Below are positions 1 to 9,822 of a stretch of DNA of 64,000 nt, piece after piece (within the stretch, counting starts at the first letter, position 1; each line of letters begins with the position of its first letter). A program made the position numbers and the translations under genes. This DNA comes from Rhodothermus marinus. GTDB lineage: Bacteria > Bacteroidota > Rhodothermia > Rhodothermales > Rhodothermaceae. Below the pieces are notes generated by a model. It saw only the letters and a list, made by a program, of their open reading frames with translations, was not told the DNA's origin and did no database searches. The stretch lies in the NCBI RefSeq assembly GCF_009936275.1, contig NZ_AP019797.1, positions 108,501 to 172,500 on the forward strand. Direction: 5' to 3'.

Positions 1-282
1 GGCGGCGTCTGTCCGGATCAGCTCCAGCAGGCGATGGACGGTTTCATCCAGTGCGCGCTGGCTTCGCTCCTCCTGCTCGAAGGCTTCGAGCTGTGCCCGC
101 GTGGGCAGCTCGCCGTAGAGCAGTAGGTAGGCCACCTCCTCGAAGCGGCATTTTTCGGCCAACTCGTGCACCGGATAGCCCCGGTAATAGAGCGCGCGCT
201 TCTCGGGAATGACGTTCGAAATGGCCGATTCGTCGGCAATGACGCCGGCCAGTCCTTTTTTTACTTCGGTCGTCTCGGCCAT
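1..282 (-). CDS. prpC: Citrate/2-methylcitrate synthase, N-terminal part (runs off the window)
   Basis: The 94 visible residues begin MAETTEVKKGLAGVIADESA and continue with YRGYPVHELAEKCRFEEVAYLLLYGELP, the typical N-terminal region of the citrate synthase family, including the YRGYP segment. The C-terminal catalytic part lies outside the window. The gene starts 11 bases after the prpB stop on the same strand, so the two are probably one operon. That placement suggests it condenses propionyl-CoA with oxaloacetate (methylcitrate synthase) rather than serving only as the TCA citrate synthase. The N-terminus alone cannot separate these two activities. Confidence 0.85.
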   Translation of the reverse strand, partial: MAETTEVKKGLAGVIADESAISNVIPEKRALYYRGYPVHELAEKCRFEEVAYLLLYGELPTRAQLEAFEQEERSQRALDETVHRLLELIRTDAA

Positions 283-293
283 GGGTATGCGAT

Positions 294-1220
294 CTATTGG
301 TTTTCGGATGACGAGGTTGTCTCCTCCAGGCGGAAGTTGTACACGTTTTGGTCGAAGACCGTGTAGCGCTCGTATTGAAGCAGTTCATAGAGTTCTTTGC
401 GCGTCTGCATGCGGTCGAGCAGGGCTTCCTGGGTGCCCGCCTCCAGCAGGTGGCGAAAGCCTTCCTCGACGGCCTTCATGGCCAGACGGAGTCCGGTGAC
501 GGGATAGATCACCAGGTTGTAACCCAGCGCTTCGAGGCGCTCGGCCGAAAGCAGCGGCGACTTGCCGAACTCCGTCATGTTCGCCAGCAGCGGCACGTCG
601 GGCAGCGCCTTCCGGAAAGCGGCGAACTCTTCTTCGGACTGAAGTGCTTCGGGGAAGATCATGTCGGCGCCGGCCGCCACATAGGCGCGAGCGCGTTCGA
701 TGGCCGCCTCCAGGCCCTCGACGCCCCGGGCGTCGGTGCGGGCGATGATCAGGAAGTTCGGGTCGCGGCGGGCCTGCACGGCCGCCCGCACTTTGCGCTC
801 CATTTCCTCGACGGGCACGAGCGCCTTGTGGTCCAGGTGGCCGCAGCGTTTGGGATTGACCTGATCTTCCAGATGGCAGCCGGCCAGTCCCATCTCTTCC
901 AGCTCCTGCACGGTGCGGGCCACGTTCAGCACCTCGCCAAAGCCCGTGTCGATGTCCACGATGGCCGGCAGGCTGGTGACGCGGGCGATCTGGCGGCTTC
1001 GCCAGGCTACCTCGGTGAGCGTGGTCAGGCCGACGTCGGGCAGTCCCAGATCGGCCGACAGGACGGCACCCGAAATGTAGACGCCGTCGAAGCCCAGTCG
1101 CTCGATCAGCATGGCGACCAGCGGCGAAAAAGCGCCCGGGAATCGCAACAGGCGGCCGCTCCGAAGTGCTTCGCGCAGCGCCCGGCGCTTCGCTTCCGGA
1201 GGCGTCGTGGCAAACAGCAT
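294..1220 (-). CDS. prpB: 2-methylisocitrate lyase
   Basis: The 308-residue protein belongs to the PEP mutase/isocitrate lyase superfamily. In the methylcitrate cycle it cleaves 2-methylisocitrate to pyruvate and succinate. The catalytic loop PKRCGH lies at residues 123-128 (Cys126), matching the KKCGH signature of PrpB, and DIDTGFG at 89-95 carries metal-binding aspartates. Length is normal for PrpB (about 290-310). The following gene on this strand is a citrate synthase homologue 11 bases away. The ATG at 1220 has no obvious Shine-Dalgarno site. A carboxyphosphonoenolpyruvate mutase-type relative cannot be excluded, but the neighbour favours PrpB. Confidence 0.9.
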   Translation of the reverse strand: MLFATTPPEAKRRALREALRSGRLLRFPGAFSPLVAMLIERLGFDGVYISGAVLSADLGLPDVGLTTLTEVAWRSRQIARVTSLPAIVDIDTGFGEVLNVARTVQELEEMGLAGCHLEDQVNPKRCGHLDHKALVPVEEMERKVRAAVQARRDPNFLIIARTDARGVEGLEAAIERARAYVAAGADMIFPEALQSEEEFAAFRKALPDVPLLANMTEFGKSPLLSAERLEALGYNLVIYPVTGLRLAMKAVEEGFRHLLEAGTQEALLDRMQTRKELYELLQYERYTVFDQNVYNFRLEETTSSSENQ

Positions 1221-1588
1221 GGTGGCTTCTCGATCCGTTGCACGTGTCGTTAAGCTAAACGAATCGCCGGAGAAATGCTTCCTGGCGACCGATTGTAAAG
1301 GGCAAACTTTTCTGGAAAAGCGCTTTTTTGAAGCGTGGTGAGCGAAAAGCAGGCGTCTGGGCCAGCGCAGTCTGCAGGGCGAAGACGATCAGGAAAAGGC
1401 CCGGGCGTAGCCGTCGAAGATGCACCATGACGCAAGGGTTGAACTGGTGATGCCTCGGTGACCGGTGCGCAGCTCCCTGAGGAATGGTCTACGGAAAAGC
1501 GTCGGAAAACGCCGTTTTTCAGCCCATTTGGAAAAGTGCCGGTTCTTCCTTATCAAGAAAGATCTCTTCCACGAAACGGGAGCCTCTG
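1221..1588. other. Intergenic region between divergent genes
   Basis: No convincing gene is seen in these 368 bases. The segment should hold the promoters of prpB (leftward) and of the membrane protein starting at 1589 (rightward). A perfect 12-base palindrome, AAAAGCGCTTTT, lies at 1316-1327. On the minus strand a TACAAT-like -10 hexamer lies at 1292-1297, without a good -35 element. No RNA gene or repeat was recognised. Confidence 0.5.
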
Positions 1589-2287
1589 ATGAAAACGCTG
1601 CGGCTGGACGGGTTGCTGAAGATCGTGGTTGCGCTGGCGATCGCCTCGCTGGGGGCCTCGGTTTTTGTGTTGCTGGATCCATGGAACTGGATCGGCGCCA
1701 CCGCGGAGCGGGTGGGGATCAGCCAGGCCCTTTCGACGGCGCTGGCGTTGCTGCTGGGGACCATCGCGATCATCGTGGCGGTCACGGTGGAGCGCACCGA
1801 GTACCGGGCGCAGGAAGCGTTGCGGTCCGATGTGGTCGAACTGGCCGCCACGCTGCACAGCGTGCTGACGAAGACGGCCGCCTGGTACGCCCGGCGCGGC
1901 CAGACCGGTACCCCGCCTCCCGCGCCCGACTTCGAGGCCGAGCGCCACGCGATCGGACGGTTCCTGTGCAGCCCGACGGGATTCGCGTTTCTCTGTCGGG
2001 CCGCCGAAAAAAGCGCCGAGGCCGGTCGGCGCAACGCGCCGGAGGTGTGGCGCGGTTTCAGCCTGGTACTGGCCGATCTGCAGATGCTGCAGGGCGCAGC
2101 GCTGGCACGCTTCGTCTATGAGGCACGCGACGCCTTCTTCGAGATGGTGGACCTGATCGGTCACCTCTCGGCGCACGACCTGCGCCAGATCCGCCGCTTT
2201 CTGGAAGATTTCGAGCACGCCATGCCGTTTTACCGGCAGGCGATGGCCGAGTCGGTGCTGGTCCGCGCGTTCCGAAACCTGCACTGA
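1589..2287 (+). CDS. Conserved hypothetical membrane protein
   Basis: I do not recognise the family. The 232-residue product starts MKTLRLDGLLKIVVALAIAS and has two hydrophobic segments close to the N-terminus (about residues 10-30 and 48-68). A soluble, helical C-terminal domain of about 160 residues follows, rich in Arg, Glu and Ala. The ATG at 1589 was chosen over an in-frame start at 1484 because the hydrophobic segment follows it directly and the upstream stretch looks non-coding. It converges on bioD with a 5-base gap, so it is not part of the biotin operon. Confidence 0.7.
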   Translation: MKTLRLDGLLKIVVALAIASLGASVFVLLDPWNWIGATAERVGISQALSTALALLLGTIAIIVAVTVERTEYRAQEALRSDVVELAATLHSVLTKTAAWYARRGQTGTPPPAPDFEAERHAIGRFLCSPTGFAFLCRAAEKSAEAGRRNAPEVWRGFSLVLADLQMLQGAALARFVYEARDAFFEMVDLIGHLSAHDLRQIRRFLEDFEHAMPFYRQAMAESVLVRAFRNLH

Positions 2288-2292
2288 GGGAA

Positions 2293-4403
<2,111 letters not shown>

Positions 4404-4417
4404 CGTAGATCGACGAT

Positions 4418-5449
4418 TTACCATTGGATCAGCACGGCGGCCGAAAGCAGTCCGGCGCCCACGGCCGTGAGCAGCAGCAGGTCGCCGGGGGCGAAGCGAT
4501 GCGCTTCGAGCGCCAGCGCCAGCGGAATCGTGGCGGCCGAGCTGTTGCCGATCCGATCGACGAGGTTGACGGTGCGCGCTTCGGGCATGCCCAGTTGCCG
4601 GCGGGCTTCTTCGATCAGCCGGAGGTTGGCCTGGTGCGGAATCCACCAGGCGACGTCGTCGAGGTCGAGGCCGGCCTGCTGGAGCACGCGTCGCCCGGCT
4701 TCGGCCATGCCGGTGGCGGCCCGTCGGAAGAGCGCGCGGCCGTCTTTCATATACATGAGGTGTTCGCCGCGGGCCACGCGTTCGGGCGTGAGCGGTCGGC
4801 GGCTTCCACCGGCCGGGATGTAGAGGTCGTCCCAGCAGGAGCCGTCGGCGCCCAGCCAGCAGGCCACGATGCCGCGCGGGCCCTCCGAGGGACCGAGTAC
4901 GACGGCGCCGGCCCCGTCGGCAAAAAGCGCCGAGGTTTTCGGGTCGTCGGGGTTGGTGCGGCGGCTGAGCACGTTGGCGCCGATCACGAGCACGCAGGTA
5001 CGCTGCAGGCGCACATAGCCGTCGGCCAGCGCCAGCGCATACAGGAAGCCGCTGCAGGCGCCGGCCAGATCGACGGCGCCCGCCCGCTTCAGCCCCAGGC
5101 GATGGGTCACGACGGGCGCCGTCGGTGGCAGCAGGTGGTCGGGCGTGCTCGTGGCCAGCAGCAGCAGGCCGATGCGCTCGGGGGACAGCTCGGCCTGTGC
5201 CAGCGCGGCCGCCCCGGCACGGACGGCCAGATCGCTCGTGGCTTCGTCGGGGCCCACGAGCGGACGCTCCCGGATGCCCGTGCGCCGGGCGATCCAGCCC
5301 GGCGGCAGGCCCAGGCGGCGCTCGGTTTCGGTGCTCGGCTCGCGGTGGGCCGGAAGCGCCGCGCCCACGCCCAGCACGGCCGCTCGCCGCGCCGGTGCGG
5401 CGGTGGTTGTTGCAGGGAGCGGTGTGGTCAGGGACTGTTCAGGCAACAT
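4418..5449 (-). CDS. bioZ: FabH-like 3-ketoacyl-ACP synthase III, probable BioZ
   Basis: The 343-residue protein carries the full KAS III catalytic triad: Cys132 in LAGACSGF, His272 in PHQAN and Asn302 in IGNSSAAT. In many bacteria FabH starts fatty acid synthesis. Here the gene sits inside the biotin operon, overlapping bioF by 11 bases and lying 14 bases ahead of bioA. In alpha-proteobacteria with bio operons of this kind, the FabH-like BioZ makes a pimeloyl-ACP precursor from glutaryl-CoA and malonyl-ACP. No bioC, bioH, bioI or bioW is present in the operon, so a BioZ role is the best inference. An ordinary FabH captured by the operon is the alternative. Confidence 0.8.
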   Translation of the reverse strand: MLPEQSLTTPLPATTTAAPARRAAVLGVGAALPAHREPSTETERRLGLPPGWIARRTGIRERPLVGPDEATSDLAVRAGAAALAQAELSPERIGLLLLATSTPDHLLPPTAPVVTHRLGLKRAGAVDLAGACSGFLYALALADGYVRLQRTCVLVIGANVLSRRTNPDDPKTSALFADGAGAVVLGPSEGPRGIVACWLGADGSCWDDLYIPAGGSRRPLTPERVARGEHLMYMKDGRALFRRAATGMAEAGRRVLQQAGLDLDDVAWWIPHQANLRLIEEARRQLGMPEARTVNLVDRIGNSSAATIPLALALEAHRFAPGDLLLLTAVGAGLLSAAVLIQW

Positions 5450-6617
5450 GGGGCTGGATCGCTTCGGCTTCGGGAAAGGCGGCCAGGGCCGCCTCGATGT
5501 CGTCGTCGGTGTGCGTGGCCATGGGGGCCAGTCGGATCCGGCTGGTGCCGGGCGGCACCGTCGGCGGCCGGATGGCCGGGGCGAGCACGCCGCGCGTTTC
5601 CAGCAGCGTCGACAGGCGCAGCGCCGCCTCGGGCGTCCCTACCAGCACGGCCAGCATGGGCGCCGGTGGTTCGTGCCGGACCGTGTAGCCCAGGGCTTCG
5701 AGCCCGGCCTTCAGACGGGCGACGTGCGCCTGTTGCCGGTGTCGCCGCCGCGCGCCTTCGTCGGACTGCACCAGACGGACGGCCTCCAGCGCCGCGGCGG
5801 CCAGCACGGGCGAAATCCCCGTGCTGTAGATGAAGGCGCGGGCGCGGTGCAGCAGGTAGTCGACGAGCGTCCGCGATCCCAGCGCGGCGCCGCCCTGCAC
5901 GCCCAGCGCCTTCGAGAGCGTGGCCACCTGCACGGGAATCCGATCGGCCACGCCCAGATGATGGGCGGTGCCCCGGCCTTCGGGGCCCACGATCCCGGTG
6001 CCGTGCGCGTCGTCCACGACGAGCACGGCGTCGTAGCGGGCGGCCAGTTCGGCCAGCTCCGGAAGCGGCGCCACCGTGCCGTCCATGCTGAAGATGGCAT
6101 CCGTCACAATGAAGCGGCGGCCGCCCGGGGCCGGTCCGGGCCCCTGCAGGAGCCGCTCGAGTTGCTCCAGGTCGCGGTGGCGGTAGTAGCGGAAGTGGGC
6201 GCGGCTGAGCCGGGCGCCGTCGTTCAGGCTGGCGTGGTTGAGCGCGTCCGCAAAGATCTGGTCGCGCGGACCCGCCAGCGCCGAGAGCACGCCCACGTTG
6301 GCCGCGTAGCCGCTCGGAAACACCAGGGCGGCTTCGGTTTCCTTGAGGGCGGCCAGGGCCGCCTCGAGCGCTTCGTGCACGGGGCGGTCGCCCACCACCA
6401 GCCGGGCGGCTCCGGCGCCGACGCCCCAGCGCTCCAGCGCTTCGCGGGCGGCCGCCGTCAGGCGCGGATCCGTGCTCAGCCCCAGGTAGTCGTTCGAGGC
6501 CAGGTTCAGCAGGCGGCGGCCGTCACGTTCCACGTACGGACCGGCCGCAAGCGGCCGGAGCGTGCGGCGCAGTCCTTTCGCCTCAAGCTGCCGGAGTTGC
6601 CGGGTGAGCCACTCCAT
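5439..6617 (-). CDS. bioF: 8-amino-7-oxononanoate synthase
   Basis: PLP alpha-oxoamine synthase that condenses pimeloyl-ACP (or -CoA) with L-alanine to give KAPA, the first committed late step of biotin synthesis. The 392-residue sequence shows NLASNDYLGL at 38-47, DDAHGTG at 202-208 and the PLP lysine Lys236 in TLSKALG, in the order and spacing of BioF. Its start overlaps the bioB stop region by 35 bases and its end overlaps the FabH-like gene. Tight overlaps on both sides support one polycistronic message. Confidence 0.94.
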   Translation of the reverse strand: MEWLTRQLRQLEAKGLRRTLRPLAAGPYVERDGRRLLNLASNDYLGLSTDPRLTAAAREALERWGVGAGAARLVVGDRPVHEALEAALAALKETEAALVFPSGYAANVGVLSALAGPRDQIFADALNHASLNDGARLSRAHFRYYRHRDLEQLERLLQGPGPAPGGRRFIVTDAIFSMDGTVAPLPELAELAARYDAVLVVDDAHGTGIVGPEGRGTAHHLGVADRIPVQVATLSKALGVQGGAALGSRTLVDYLLHRARAFIYSTGISPVLAAAALEAVRLVQSDEGARRRHRQQAHVARLKAGLEALGYTVRHEPPAPMLAVLVGTPEAALRLSTLLETRGVLAPAIRPPTVPPGTSRIRLAPMATHTDDDIEAALAAFPEAEAIQPHVA

Positions 6618-7617
6618 GGGGGCGGGCCGGTTGGGGCGTTTCGGGCACGAAACCCAGGTCTTCGATCATCTGCCAGTCGGCCTCGGCCGCCTGACCTTTT
6701 TCGGTCAGGTAGTCGCCCAGAAACAGGCTGTTGGCCACCATGAGCGCCAGCGGCTGGAGGCTCCGCAGGTGCAGCTCACGCCCGGCCGAGGCCCGGATCT
6801 CCGCCTTCGGGTTGACGAACCGGAACACCGACAGGTAGCGCAGGCAGGCCCAGGGCGTCAGGTGGCGGACGGTCTGTCCGTCGCCCAGCGGGGTGCCCTT
6901 GATCGGAATCAGAAAGTTGACCGGGATCGACGTGGCGCCGGCCTCACGCAGCGCGTAGGCCATGTCGAGCACGTCTTCGTCGGTTTCTCCCATGCCCAGG
7001 ATGACGCCCGTGCAGGTCTGCAGCCCCGCTTTCAGGGCGGTCTGCACGGTTCGGATGCGGTCCTCGAAGGTGTGCGTCGAGCAGATGCGCGCGTAGTGGC
7101 GCGGGCTCGTGTTCAGGTTGTGGTTGTAGGCGTCCACGCCGGCTTCTCTGAGCTGACGTGCCTGCTCTTCGTCCAGGATGCCCATGCAGGCGCAGATTTC
7201 CAGCGGTAGTTCGGCCTTGATGCGGCGCGTGGCTTCGAGTACGGCTTCCAGTTCGCGCCGGTGCGGTCCACGGCCCGAGGTCACGATGCAGAAGCGCTGG
7301 GCGCCGGCCGCATGGGCTTTGCGCGCGCGGTCGAGGATTTCTTCGACCGACAGCATGCGGTAGCGTGGAATCGGCGCCTTCGAGATGCGCGACTGGGAGC
7401 AGTAGTGACAGTCTTCCGGACAGATGCCGCTCTGGGCGTTGAGCAGTACGTTGACCTTGACGCGGTTACCGAAAAAATGCCGACGCACGCGCCAGGCCGC
7501 CTCGACAAGCCGCAGCGTGTCTTCGTCGGGCAGCTGCAACAGCGCGCGGGCCACGTCGCGTGTGGGCGGCCGGTCTTCGAGCGCGTCGGCCACCAGTCGA
7601 TCCCAGGCGATTTCCAT
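6583..7617 (-). CDS. bioB: Biotin synthase
   Basis: Radical SAM enzyme that inserts sulfur into dethiobiotin to make biotin. The SAM-cluster cysteines are Cys66, Cys70 and Cys73 in GICPEDCHYCSQS, the BioB form of CxxxCxxC. Downstream, NHNLNTSPRHY and RFVNPKAEIRASAGRE are further BioB signatures. The chosen ATG at 7617 gives 344 residues. An in-frame start at 7743 would add a proline-rich tail that overlaps birA coding sequence and is unlike BioB. The C-terminal 30 residues are proline-rich and overlap the start of bioF. Confidence 0.96.
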   Translation of the reverse strand: MEIAWDRLVADALEDRPPTRDVARALLQLPDEDTLRLVEAAWRVRRHFFGNRVKVNVLLNAQSGICPEDCHYCSQSRISKAPIPRYRMLSVEEILDRARKAHAAGAQRFCIVTSGRGPHRRELEAVLEATRRIKAELPLEICACMGILDEEQARQLREAGVDAYNHNLNTSPRHYARICSTHTFEDRIRTVQTALKAGLQTCTGVILGMGETDEDVLDMAYALREAGATSIPVNFLIPIKGTPLGDGQTVRHLTPWACLRYLSVFRFVNPKAEIRASAGRELHLRSLQPLALMVANSLFLGDYLTEKGQAAEADWQMIEDLGFVPETPQPARPHGVAHPATPAA

Positions 7618-7636
7618 GGTGTCGTCTACGGGTTGG

Positions 7637-8572
7637 TCAGGGGTTGGTAGCAACGGGTTGCAGGAGGGCGACGTCGCCGGCCGAGACCGTTCGGCGGGTG
7701 CCGTCGGGCAGACGCACGCGGAGCGCTCCGGAAGGCTCGACATCTTCGGCGAGCCCTTCCACCGGTCCGGTCGGGGTCTCGATGCGTACCGGGCGGCCCA
7801 GCGTGTAGCTGAAACGACGCCAGGCGTCGAGCACGGCCCCGGCGTCGGTCAGGCGGTCGTACCAGTGCTCCAGGCGGGCCAGCAGCCGCGCCAGCAGGTC
7901 CACACGCCGCAGGCCGGGCCGGTAGGTCTCGAGGCAGGCGGCCTCGGGCGGCAGCGGGGCTTCGTGCACGTTCAGGCCGATGCCCAGCAGCAGGTAGCGC
8001 ACTTCCTCGCCGCGCAGGTCGGCTTCGACCAGGACGCCCGCCAGCTTGCGGCCGTCGGGGGCCAGCAGGTCGTTGGGCCATTTCAGGCCGCCCACTTCGG
8101 CCGTTTCGGCCAGCGCCACGCCGGCCGCCAGCGACAGCCGCAGCAGATCGGTCAGCGGCAGGCGGGGGCGCAGCAGCACCGAAAAGTACAGGCCGGCGCC
8201 CGGTGGACTGACCCACCGGCGGCCGCGCCGGCCCCGGCCCCCGGTCTGCTGCTCGGCCAGCACGATGGCCCCTTCAGGCGCGCCCGCCTCGGCCCAGGCC
8301 CGCAGCTCGTCCTGGGTGCTTGTGGTGCGGCCCAGATAACGGTAGGCCCGGCCAAAGCGTCCCTGCAGGAGCGGTTGCAGCAGGTGCGGGGCGGGACTCC
8401 CCGGTCGTAGCCGATAGCCCCGGCCCTGCACGACTTCGATCGGGTAGCCGGCTTCCTGCAACCGGTGGGCCTGCTTCCAGACGGCCACGCGGCTCAGTCC
8501 CAGCCGCCGCGCCAGCAGCGCTCCGCTCGTGAACGTCTCGTCCAGACAGGCCAGCAACGCCACTTCCTTCAT
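7637..8572 (-). CDS. birA: Bifunctional biotin-protein ligase / biotin operon repressor
   Basis: This 311-residue protein joins an N-terminal winged-helix DNA-binding domain (about residues 1-60, with LARRLGLSRVAVWKQAHRL) to a biotin-protein ligase domain. The ligase has the GGRGRRGRRW ATP/biotin loop and LKWPNDLL, then a small C-terminal SH3-like domain. It attaches biotin to carboxylases and, as biotinyl-AMP accumulates, represses transcription. It is the first gene of the bio operon, 19 bases before bioB. The ATG at 8572 is preferred to an in-frame TTG at 8581. A perfect inverted repeat abuts the start codon, so autoregulation of birA and the whole operon is likely. Confidence 0.94.
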   Translation of the reverse strand: MKEVALLACLDETFTSGALLARRLGLSRVAVWKQAHRLQEAGYPIEVVQGRGYRLRPGSPAPHLLQPLLQGRFGRAYRYLGRTTSTQDELRAWAEAGAPEGAIVLAEQQTGGRGRRGRRWVSPPGAGLYFSVLLRPRLPLTDLLRLSLAAGVALAETAEVGGLKWPNDLLAPDGRKLAGVLVEADLRGEEVRYLLLGIGLNVHEAPLPPEAACLETYRPGLRRVDLLARLLARLEHWYDRLTDAGAVLDAWRRFSYTLGRPVRIETPTGPVEGLAEDVEPSGALRVRLPDGTRRTVSAGDVALLQPVATNP

Positions 8573-8601
8573 GTTAACCAAGATAGGACAGATCGGTTAA
8601 C
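8573..8601 (-). promoter_or_regulatory. Predicted BirA operator
   Basis: A perfect inverted repeat, GTTAACC, 15-base spacer, GGTTAAC, directly precedes the birA start codon. Arm sequence, symmetry and spacer length match the known BirA operator layout (TGTAAACC-N14-16-GGTTTACA and its TTAACC variants). The spacer contains a possible -10-like TATCTT on the minus strand, so repressor binding would occlude the promoter and the initiation region. The site lies between birA and the divergently transcribed glucanase gene and could in principle also affect the latter. Confidence 0.85.
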
Positions 8602-8649
8602 GAATGCAACATCGAGATGGAGCTTGCGGGCTTGACCGGAGACGTTTTG

Positions 8650-9510
8650 ATGTGTACCATGCCTCTGATCAAATTGAAGAAAATGATGCGCCAGGTTGCA
8701 TTTCTGCTGAGCGTCCTGATCGGGTGCTCGATGCTGGGAAGCGACAGATCGGACAAAGCGCCCCACTGGGAGCTGGTCTGGTCCGACGAGTTCGATTACA
8801 GCGGACTTCCGGATCCGGAAAAATGGGATTACGACGTGGGCGGTCACGGCTGGGGTAACCAGGAGTTGCAGTACTACACGCGGGCGCGGATCGAAAACGC
8901 CCGCGTGGGCGGGGGTGTGCTCATCATCGAGGCGCGGCATGAGCCCTACGAGGGGCGTGAGTATACGTCGGCCCGGCTGGTGACGCGCGGAAAGGCCTCG
9001 TGGACCTACGGGCGCTTCGAGATTCGAGCGCGGCTTCCTTCGGGACGGGGCACCTGGCCGGCCATCTGGATGCTTCCGGATCGCCAGACCTACGGCAGCG
9101 CCTACTGGCCCGACAACGGCGAGATCGACATCATGGAGCACGTCGGCTTCAATCCCGATGTGGTGCACGGTACCGTTCACACGAAGGCCTATAACCACCT
9201 GCTGGGTACGCAGCGGGGCGGAAGCATCCGGGTACCCACCGCACGCACGGACTTCCACGTTTATGCGATCGAGTGGACGCCCGAGGAGATTCGCTGGTTT
9301 GTGGACGATTCGCTCTACTATCGCTTTCCGAACGAGCGCCTGACCAACCCCGATGCCGACTGGCGCCACTGGCCCTTCGATCAGCCGTTCCACCTGATCA
9401 TGAACATCGCCGTTGGTGGCACCTGGGGCGGCCAGCAGGGCGTCGATCCGGAGGCCTTCCCGGCCCAGCTCGTGGTCGACTACGTGCGCGTGTACCGATG
9501 GGTGGAGTGA
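8650..9510 (+). CDS. bglA: GH16 beta-glucanase/laminarinase lipoprotein
   Basis: Glycoside hydrolase family 16 endo-beta-glucanase acting on laminarin and mixed-linkage beta-1,3-1,4-glucans. The catalytic motif EIDIME is at residues 158-163 (Glu158 nucleophile, Glu163 acid/base). A lipobox LIGC places the probable lipidated cysteine at residue 26, so the enzyme should be envelope-anchored and exported. From the ATG at 8650 the product is 286 residues, the length I recall for the R. marinus enzyme. In-frame starts upstream (8617) would extend it needlessly. It stands alone, divergent from birA. A CBM is absent. Confidence 0.93.
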   Translation: MCTMPLIKLKKMMRQVAFLLSVLIGCSMLGSDRSDKAPHWELVWSDEFDYSGLPDPEKWDYDVGGHGWGNQELQYYTRARIENARVGGGVLIIEARHEPYEGREYTSARLVTRGKASWTYGRFEIRARLPSGRGTWPAIWMLPDRQTYGSAYWPDNGEIDIMEHVGFNPDVVHGTVHTKAYNHLLGTQRGGSIRVPTARTDFHVYAIEWTPEEIRWFVDDSLYYRFPNERLTNPDADWRHWPFDQPFHLIMNIAVGGTWGGQQGVDPEAFPAQLVVDYVRVYRWVE

Positions 9511-9543
9511 GAAGTGCGGCGTCAATGGCGGTAGTGAAGACGC

Positions 9544-9756
9544 TCAACCTGAGCCGCGTTGAGTAATCTCAAGAACTCTTTGAAGTCGGACGGTAGATGG
9601 ATCGTAGCCATAGAGAACCTGGCGCATAAGTTCAACCGCCTGCAGTCGTTCCGCAGGAGTACGTGTCAGCCAGAAACGCTTTTCATCGGTCTGCTCGAAA
9701 AGCGATGTAACTTCAAAGACCCTCCGATTCACCTTTGCCGAGCCAAGCACATCCAT
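9544..9756 (-). CDS. Small orphan protein, antitoxin-like
   Basis: The 70-residue product (from ATG 9756; an in-frame GTG at 9798 would give 84) reads ...EVTSLFEQTDEKRFWLTRTPAERLQAVELMRQVLYGYDPSTVRLQRVLEI. The segment W-L-x-x-T-P-x-E-R-L-x-A-V-E-x-M-R-x-x-x-Y-G-Y-D-P is a pattern I associate with small proteins encoded just before nucleotidyltransferase-like genes in many bacteria. No such partner is present: the neighbour on its 3' side is the convergent glucanase gene. The longer start would read through an A8 run. It is probably a solitary remnant of a two-gene module; function is not established. Confidence 0.6.
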   Translation of the reverse strand: MDVLGSAKVNRRVFEVTSLFEQTDEKRFWLTRTPAERLQAVELMRQVLYGYDPSTVRLQRVLEITQRGSG

Positions 9757-9822
9757 AGCTTCTAAAAGACGGGGTGTTGTTTTTTTTCTGCTTACCACGT
9801 AGCGATTCAGAGGATTCCATAC

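Noticed and set aside
1493..1520. Possible intrinsic terminator with a T5 run
   Set aside because: The stem is only four base pairs, no gene on the plus strand ends upstream, and the sequence lies just ahead of a probable gene start.
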